The notes beneath the pieces are model-generated. The model made no database searches and was not told the DNA's origin. It saw only the letters and a list, made by a program, of their open reading frames with translations. Below are positions 57,425 through 64,000 of a DNA stretch of 64,000 nucleotides, piece after piece. The stretch is from Apricaphanius iberus (Eukaryota; Chordata; Actinopteri; Cyprinodontiformes; Aphaniidae). The DNA is taken from the NCBI GenBank assembly GCA_028564705.1, contig JAPXFQ010002662.1, positions 496,001 to 560,000 on the forward strand, in the 5' to 3' direction. The stretch's first letter is position 1; each line of letters begins with the position of its first letter. The position numbers and the translations under genes were made by a program.

Positions 57425-58557
57425 TAGAAGTAGGACCAAGTCATTGCTTTGCAACTCTCAAGTCTCAATCTTCAAATTTTAAGTCATTTTTAAAAAATCT
57501 ATGTGGCAACTTAACGTACAATGTAAATCATAAACCATGTGTTCATTTTAAAATCTTTATTTATTTGAAAACTTGATTAAAAAAGTACAAATGAAATATC
57601 AACCTTTATGTTGTACTTTAATTTAAAGTAAAATTTAATTTGTTAAATTTAATTAATGTAATTTAATCTAATTTAGCTAATAAGAATAGTCTTCCTATGA
57701 ACTATAGTTTCAAAGTTTCACTGCAAAGGAATAAAAAGATTTGACAAAAGAGTATAGGTGATGTAATTTCCAGATGATTTACATTTTTAAGAGCCAAATA
57801 TATTTACTTAGTCAGAAATTTGCAAGAAAAAAAGTACATTGAAGTTGGTTGAGAATCTGATATTTCTGACAGAAAATGCCCGTCCAATTAGATTTATGTT
57901 AAATTTATCTGGATATTTTAAAAACTGTACCCAAAGTGGTTCTTTCTATTCTTTTCCTTAATCAGAACGACTTCTCACGGCCTCATCTGACTTCTTCAGA
58001 TGAGGCCATGAACATAACGAATGGGAGAGTCAGTGAGGAAGAAGCTGCAACCCACCCTTTATTTTAGAACTTCATGCCGAAATCAGTTGGATGTTGAGCA
58101 ATCTCTATGATTCTCTTCTTGCATGTTTTTACAAACTGCAGAGTGGCTGCATTTTTTTCAGCTACTCTGTAGTTTATGTTGTCGAGAGAATTCTCTATTC
58201 AGAGCAGAACTGTTGTTGGCTGCAGCGCTCTAATGGCTTCATTTTCTAAATCTAGCAATCTGATTGGCAGTTCTGTAGCTGTCGCACCCACAGAAAGAGT
58301 CTCTGCTTGTTAACACAGAATTAGCGGATTAGTAAAATGACGTAAAAGTGAGCACTTTTGAAATAATACATTTTTAAACTTTAATCATTGGGTAAAATAT
58401 CAAGTCTTTTCAAGTAAATAGGTTCAAGTCTGAGTCAAGTCCCAAGTAATAAGTCCAAATCAACTCAAAGTCTTTTAAAATAAATTTCAAGTCAAGCCTC
58501 ACGTCACAAAATGAATGACTCGAGAGCAAATCATGTGACTCAAGTCCACACCTATGT
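57425..58557. mobile_element. Degraded 'tcaagtctcaagtc' DNA element
   Basis: The left part 'gtaggaccaagtcattgctt' then 'tgcaactctcaagtctcaat', and the right part 'ttcaagtctgagtcaagtcc', 'aagtcaagcctcacgtcaca' and 'catgtgactcaagtccacac', match the two ends of a widespread fish element whose terminus reads GTGTGGACTTGAGTCACATGA. About 900 bp of unrecognised AT-rich DNA lies between, so the two ends may belong to one long element or to two fragments. Confidence 0.55.
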
Positions 58558-59450
58558 ATCGCTATACTTTTCCTAATTCCATCCTCTCTCTTCTTCTGTT
58601 TGCTCTGCTTTGGCCATGCTCCTTCTTTCACAAATAAGTTCCGCTTATCATCAGCTGTCCTCCTTTCATCCTTCGCTCCATTCTTCTATCTCTGTATTTC
58701 CCAGACCTGGTTCTCAAGCCACACTGGCCTTCATGTTTTAGATGTTGGACCTGTCAAAGCAGTGGAAACATCTACAACATGCAGGGCAGTGTTAGGAAAC
58801 ATTGTTGTAACTGCTAGTTCTTCTGTTTGTTCCAGCTTAAAAGACCAGTCTTCTTTCCCATATAATCTTTGTTACTGCTTTTAGCTCATGTGTTGATTAG
58901 AAAAGTAAAAATATATATAAAAAAAATCTGTATTTATACTTGCCCAGACCTTGCCTGTCTGATTAAACAGTTTTTCCATCTCTGGAAAAGATTGCGTTAT
59001 GTTCCCCTGGTTAGGGTTAAGGCTTGTGTTTTGCATGTTTTAGATGTGAATAATACAAATGGGGATTAGTTAAATTCTGCAGAACCTGACTCCATGATGA
59101 GGAGGCGATTTAATCATTTGTTTCAGTTTTGTTGGAACAGAAACACGTCCGATTTTCAGGTGGACTAAAGTTTGATCCCCTGTTGTATTTGGTCAATCAA
59201 ATTTTACTTTTGTATCATTCCAATTGATCTTCAGTGTATTGGGCTATTATGTGCCAGACTGACAGAAAATAGCACACAATTAGAGGGGGGGATAAAAGGT
59301 TTTCCTTTTACATGTGATACATGTGATAAGGCTGTAAAACCCCTCCTCACACACTATATACACTTTTCTCTGAAATACTTTAACATTATAATCAAATTTC
59401 GCACAAATTTACATACTCTCAAAGTTCAAACCTTCATAGATTTTAAAACA
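58558..59450. other. AT-rich DNA, nothing recognised
   Basis: No gene or repeat signature was recognised. Confidence 0.5.
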
Positions 59451-59718
59451 TAACAGTAATAATATGCCGCGGTATCTCGGTCCGCAAGCTGTTCAAGTGT
59501 CTTTTTCCACCAAACGTCTCGGAGAAGGTGTCTTTTTCTGAGTGACTTACATAGTTATGAGTAGTTGTTTGTGCTGTGTGGATCAGGATGCAAAACCCAA
59601 TACGTACTGCATAATACGCTGTAAAGAAAGCATGTATATTTGTACCGTACTATAAAATAAATCTGCAAAACAGCGACGCCGCGATGGGTGAACCACGTTA
59701 TAACAAGGGACTACTGTA
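59451..59718. mobile_element. Tigger/pogo-like MITE
   Basis: The right end read on the minus strand is TACAGTAGTCCCTTGTTAT, then 'aacgtggttcacccatcgcg', the typical Tigger-type terminus TACAGTAGTCCCTCGTT...CGCGGTTCACC. The left end TAACAGTAATAATATGCCG is a diverged counterpart and is followed by 'cggtatctcggtccgc'. TA flanks fit Tc1/mariner-type insertion. It is 268 bp and non-coding. Confidence 0.65.
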
Positions 59719-59759
59719 TTTAGTCATCTAAAACAGGAAAGAGAATTACCCAGCTGCAA

Positions 59760-59995
59760 AAAAACTTCCAAAAACCAATCATTCACCTAGACTGATAGAT
59801 ATGGCAAAGGGAGCATTAATCAGACAAGAAAACAAGAAGCCCATGAGAACTCTGGAAGAGCTGCTGAGATTCACAGCTCAGATTAGAGAATCTTTTATAG
59901 TTTTGCAAAGACTGTGGCGATGTTCAGGCGTACTGATGGTTCAGTCAAGGTCCCCAAACTTTCATCTAAATGCTGAAATTTTAGGCCACACTTGA
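59760..59995 (+). mobile_element. Tc1-like transposon fragment
   Basis: 'acctagactgatagatatgg', 'gagcattaatcagacaagaa', 'aacaagaagcccatgagaac', 'tctggaagagctgctgagat' and 'tcacagctcagattagagaa' run parallel to the Tc1-like transposase DNA-binding region (PRLTDR..ALIRE..K.P..TLEELQ.ST.Q). The first 50 codons are still open. A jump near 59920 leads to a 'gtcaaggtccccaaactttc' block (SQSP.L.), a deletion of the catalytic centre. Confidence 0.75.
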
Positions 59996-61362
59996 AGACT
60001 CGTGATTAAAATAAGCTATTTTACAGAACCAAAACTACCCCATAAGACATGAAGCTATAGTTAAAAGTTTTTCTAAGCAATACATAACGACCACCATGTT
60101 TCCCTTTTTCTTCCTCCTCACAATAACAGACGCGTTCCGGCTGCTTTAGCTCATAATATGTTGATAAAAGTGCGTGACGTTTGACAAAATCTGACAAATG
60201 TGAAGATGTTTGAGGGCTACAAATGCTTTTCTGACACACTGTAAACTCATTCCATACAGAAGTCATAATAGCATTTACCTTTAGAATCTCTAAATGTGAT
60301 AATCCTGTGTGGATTCTGTGGGATGACTGCGGGGTAATGGACGGCGTTCACATCAAAGCAGCGCTGGTCGGGCCAGCAGGCCTCCAACCTCCCTCAGGGC
60401 GACTGAGCTCCGTCAGTCGGTAAATCGGTAAGTGATCCTGGATGTCATTTAATCAATATGAACAAGCAGCAGCTGTTCCACATCATCATCTCCCCTGGGG
60501 GTCATTGTCAAGACGAGGCATAAAAAATTAATGCTAGTGTGTGAACATGGGGTGTGTGTGTGTCTCTAACAATTTATCTGAGCCCTTTATCACAGGTCTT
60601 TAATGTTACAGCTGGGCTAAACCGTGGAACAGCCTCTGGTTTGATGGAGTTTGCGGTCAAAATAAATCTTATTTGTTTTATTGGAAGATAATCTGTGACC
60701 GTTACAAATGTATTTTATTAAATAACTGAAATGAATCATGTTATTCAAGGAACAAAAAAAGCATATTTGCTTTTACACCAATTTAAATCTAATTTCTGTG
60801 TTGATTTGGATTATTTATTTTGGCAGTCCTTGAGCGTTGAAATTGGGATATTATTATTTATTTTTTTACTTTTAATTTACTTTTTATACAAAGAAAACTG
60901 AAGTATATTTTGAAAGACCTTCATCAAAGAAATTTAAATTTGATGGAGTTATTAAAAAAAGTAATTTGAAATCCTAAACAGATGAGAGTATGTCTCAGGG
61001 TGTCGCCCCGTCTCCTTTCCTTCTCTCCTTTTCTCCCTTGCTTCCTTTCCTCTCCCAACGTGAGACAGTGAAATCTCATCCAGCCACTCTTTTCTGCCCT
61101 TATAGCCAGCAGGGAGGGACATGTCATCTCGCTGATGTGCATGTGTGTGAGCGTATATGTGTTCGCTAGCGCGACACACAATGACGCGAGCAAAGAGACG
61201 AGGCAGGTAGTGTATGTGGTGGGGGGGGAGTGACAGAGCTCTGATCTCTCAGATAGGGAGATAGCCACCTGATTCAAATGGCTTGCTTGTTCCCGGCAGT
61301 CACTTGATCGGCGTGTGAACTGACTCCTCTCTTATTTACAATCAAATGCTGCAGTGCTGACC
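59996..61362. other. Non-coding DNA; possible conserved segment at 60.3-60.55 kb
   Basis: 60290-60560 is compositionally balanced and looks single-copy. 60990-61260 contains CT-rich and GT-rich simple stretches. No gene signature was recognised. Confidence 0.4.
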
Positions 61363-61412
61363 TGCCCAGCCCAACCTAACCCAACCCAACCCAAGCCAAC
61401 CTAACCCAACCT
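61363..61412. repeat. Telomere-like (CCTAAC/CCAAC)n minisatellite
   Basis: About nine 5-6-bp units alternating CCTAACC, CCAACC and CCAAGCC. The sequence resembles degenerate CCCTAA telomere repeats but has mostly 5-bp periodicity. An interstitial telomere scar or an independent minisatellite is possible. Confidence 0.7.
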
Positions 61413-61600
61413 GGGCCAGCTGCCTTTCTCCGTTTGCCCCATATTTACCATGTGGCTCTCTACCTGCAGTGCACATGCATTCACACGCACACAGACAGAG
61501 GTTTGATCACAGATGCATTACTGGAAACTTCCAGTGATAATTAAAGATAGTATCGAGTCGTGTATTATTTTGCACAAAAAAATCTAAACGGACAGTTTAA

Positions 61601-61915
61601 AGGGGAAGTACCATTTTTAAGTAAACATTATGTTCATTTACTCAACCAGACAAGTTTGGACCCATTTGTTGTCCTCCCGAAGAAGTTAATATTATTTCGT
61701 GATCAGCGTATATCCACATAATGGCAGTTAATGGGGCAACCAAAGTGCAGCCTCTAAATTAGTTATCTTCAAAAACACTCCTTCATTTCAAAGATTTTTT
61801 GTTATGAATCACTAGCACTATTTTCCTGTGAGTTCGGAACGTCTCAGAGGTGCTTTGTTGTCTGCAGAAGTGTTTTACAGGCTTAGATCTAGGCTGAAAA
61901 AACTGTACTTCCCCT
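61601..61915. mobile_element. Complete TTAA-flanked MITE, 315 bp
   Basis: TTAA lies on both sides (61597-61600 and 61916-61919). The left end AGGGGAAGTACCATTTTT and the reverse complement of the right end AGGGGAAGTACAGTTTTT match at 16 of 18 positions. The duplication is of piggyBac type, but the ends lack the usual CCC start, so the superfamily is open. Fragments at 5506-5770 and 9611-9700 look related. It is non-coding. Confidence 0.75.
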
Positions 61916-61919
61916 TTAA

Positions 61920-62374
61920 GCAAAGCTAGGTAACAAAAAGATTATCTGCTTTTGCCAGGCCACAATTGCACATAAGAATTTGTTCTTTATCTGTTTTTGC
62001 ATGGATAAATAAAGGTTAAATGAAAATAAAATAAAAAAAATGTTCTCACTACCGGACTTTACAAATGCAAAATTTCAAAAACGGACAATGCAGCAAAAGG
62101 TAATTCTGCTTTGTGATATTTTTTGGGGTTTGATGACATCACAAGAGGCAAATGGTCTGTTTTGATTCGGTGGCATTAGGGAAGACCATGGCAGACAAGC
62201 AATTTCTCACAGATATTGAGGTTAGGAGTTTTTACCACTAAACTGGTTCCAATATCTAGATAATAGCGCTCGATTAATACAAGTTTTTCCTGTTTCTACC
62301 GCTGCAAACTCTGGCTCTGGACTCTAAAAAAACAGAGCTTTCTCATTACCAAATTCATCCATCCATCCATGCTT
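61920..62374. other. AT-rich DNA, nothing recognised
   Basis: 'tgtttttgcatggataaata' with 'aaggttaaatgaaaataaaa' near 61995-62030 resembles a LINE or SINE tail. The remainder is unassigned. Confidence 0.4.
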
Positions 62375-62690
62375 ATCCTTGCACGGTCACAGGGGAGGCT
62401 GATCTCTGTCTCTCAGAGGCAGGGTCATCCCTAGACAGATCGCCAGTTCATTGCAGGGCAACATAGGGACACAGGTAAAATAATAACACTCACACCAACG
62501 GGCCATTTAAAGAGACCAATGAACATTCATGTGTTTGGACTGTGGGAGGAAGCCAGAGAACTTGAAGGGAACCCAAGCTCACGCAGGGAGAACATGCAGA
62601 AAGACTCCGAGCCGCGATTCTAACCCATGACTTCTTGCTGTAGGGAAGCAGTGCTATCAGTTGTGTTACTGTGCAGCCCAAACTGCAACC
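62375..62690 (-). repeat. Dispersed fish repeat (copy 3 of 3)
   Basis: 'gatcgccagttcattgcagg', 'gcaacataggg', 'tgtgtttggactgtgggagg', 'cacgcagggagaacatgcag', 'attctaacccatgacttctt' and 'gttactgtgcagccca' are the reverse complement of the family seen at 18466-18735. On the plus strand 'catccatccatgcttatcct' at about 62358 is probably the reverse of its GGAT tail, so this copy may extend to about 62355. Confidence 0.75.
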
Positions 62691-64000
62691 ATTTTGGTTA
62701 AAAAGTGTTTATGGAGCATTCCAGCTGAGTTTCACTTTGGTAATCCCCAATCCGTGTTGGTAACTCTAGTTGATGGCGAAACTGAAGAAAACAATGAGAA
62801 AGAGTTTCTTCAGAAGGTTGAAGAGTAGGAATCTGTATTTTTTGTTGTTGATTAGTTTCCCTGCGATGGACCCCATTTGTCAGCAATACTGTATGTTTTA
62901 TCAAGTAAACACATTATGCCTCAGATGATTTTTTCTGTAGGAAATCAACTTGGTGAAGAGTTTAATGTTTAACTGGGGGTTCCATGTGTTTTTTCTTCAA
63001 CCAAAACCAGTTGCTTAAATAAAATGGCAAATTATTCCAAATCTGTAATTAAAGAATGTCTTTCCTCGAATTCAGCCTGCTGTCTGAAAACTTCTAGGTT
63101 AAAAAAATTATTGAATGACAAAAAAATCTGTTGGACATCTTGAACATCAGATAATTGAATGCTGGAGCAGATTTACGTAAGGAAAAGTAAATCTAATCTC
63201 ATCTAATCTAATCACAAAAATGAGTTAGATTAACTTCTAAGACATGAGAAAATGTTGCTTAAAGAGTTTAGATATCAAATCTCGGGAATTTTTAAGGAAA
63301 TAATAAAATTGATTTTTCCAAATAATCATTATTGGCCTCCATGTTTCACAAAAGTGAATTTACAGTTTATGAAGAGTCCTTTTGAAATCAGTGAAAAATG
63401 TGCCTCAGAGACAGAAAGAAACAGCTTCAGTGTACTGCATCTGTCTGTCTGTCCATCTGTGACTGTCCCGTCTGATTATCTCTCACGGTTGGCCCTGAGG
63501 GGGACACCCACACTGAAAGAGGCCACTCTTCCATTCAACAACAGCTTCTGTCAGAGAGACACACAGAGAGGCAGAGACTGAGACCTCAAAGTCACCAGCT
63601 CCAGAATGGCCCCGATAGTGACTGATGCAATCAATCGAAATCTGCACTCTAGCCAACAAGATGGACTGGGGACCGCAGGAAAGAGGAGCTCTTCGTGGAA
63701 GGAGAGGAGGTTTAAAGAGGGCAGAGCTGACATGTTCGTACTCTCCTGAAAAGGGAAAGATTTCATGTCGAGAAGCAGAACGCTTAAAATTAGGTCTCAC
63801 ATTTTTTTGAGCCATGAATACCCGACATACGCAGCAAAGAGAAGTTTATTTGTTGGGGCGCCAGTCAATTTTTTTTTTACCGTGTTCGACAAACAGCCAT
63901 GTCTAAACTTGTCAGTCATGAATCGTCAAAATGTGAGACTTGGTCTTAAAATACAGCGTAACATACAGCCGATTAGACTGTTCAATCATGATGTCTGATT
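62691..64000. other. AT-rich DNA, nothing recognised
   Basis: A short run of TCTAA/TCATC units at 63190-63213 is a local tandem repeat. 63400-63770 is less AT-rich, with overlapping frames on both strands but no recognisable protein. Confidence 0.5.

Overview
The window looks like a piece of teleost fish chromosome (probably a percomorph, possibly a killifish or livebearer relative) with no host gene that I can support. The reasons are: AT-rich, non-operonic sequence; no convincing exon series; many CA/GT, TA and tetranucleotide microsatellites; and a dense scatter of repeats typical of fish. These are Rex1/L2-like LINE pieces with the tail 'gtgaattggcgctatataaata', Tc1-like transposon remnants, several short inverted-repeat DNA elements (MITEs), and dispersed repeats carrying tRNA-like boxes. 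It is best read as intergenic or long-intron DNA. The lineage call is inference from repeat style.

The one intact protein gene belongs to a mobile element. A full-length, GC-rich non-LTR retrotransposon lies on the minus strand at 46738-50106, bounded by an 11-bp target-site duplication. It has one open frame (AP endonuclease plus reverse transcriptase, about 1061 aa from the first ATG), a 3' UTR of only about 27 nt, and a GGAT-repeat tail. Its architecture is RTE-like. The first 108 nt of its transcript can be drawn as a hepatitis-delta-virus-like double-pseudoknot ribozyme whose predicted cut falls exactly at the 5' end of the element. This is the most interesting signal in the window.

Layout. 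0-5.4 kb: an L2/Rex1-like fragment, a long-TIR MITE abutting a Rex1-type 3' tail, and a decayed Tc1-like element. 5.4-10.6 kb: TTAA-flanked MITE pieces, a GC-rich repeat and a 593-bp MITE. 13-25 kb: Rex1-type tails, three copies of a common fish repeat, and microsatellites. 26-33 kb: a Rex1-like reverse-transcriptase fragment and an L2-like end with an ATT tail. 35-38 kb: a Tc1-like element containing a younger MITE with a TAA duplication, followed by a Rex1-like fragment and a second Tc1 fragment. 41 kb: a third Rex1-like fragment. 46.7-50.1 kb: the intact LINE. 52-63 kb: a tRNA-like repeat, hAT-like and Tigger-like pieces, another Tc1 fragment, a telomere-like C-rich repeat and a TTAA-flanked MITE.

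The stretches in between are AT-rich single-copy-looking DNA. A few better-mixed, GC-neutral segments (around 33.5, 38.0, 57.1 and 60.4 kb) could be conserved non-coding elements, but this cannot be shown from one sequence. Repeat family names rest on recognition of consensus-like sequence, not on a database search.
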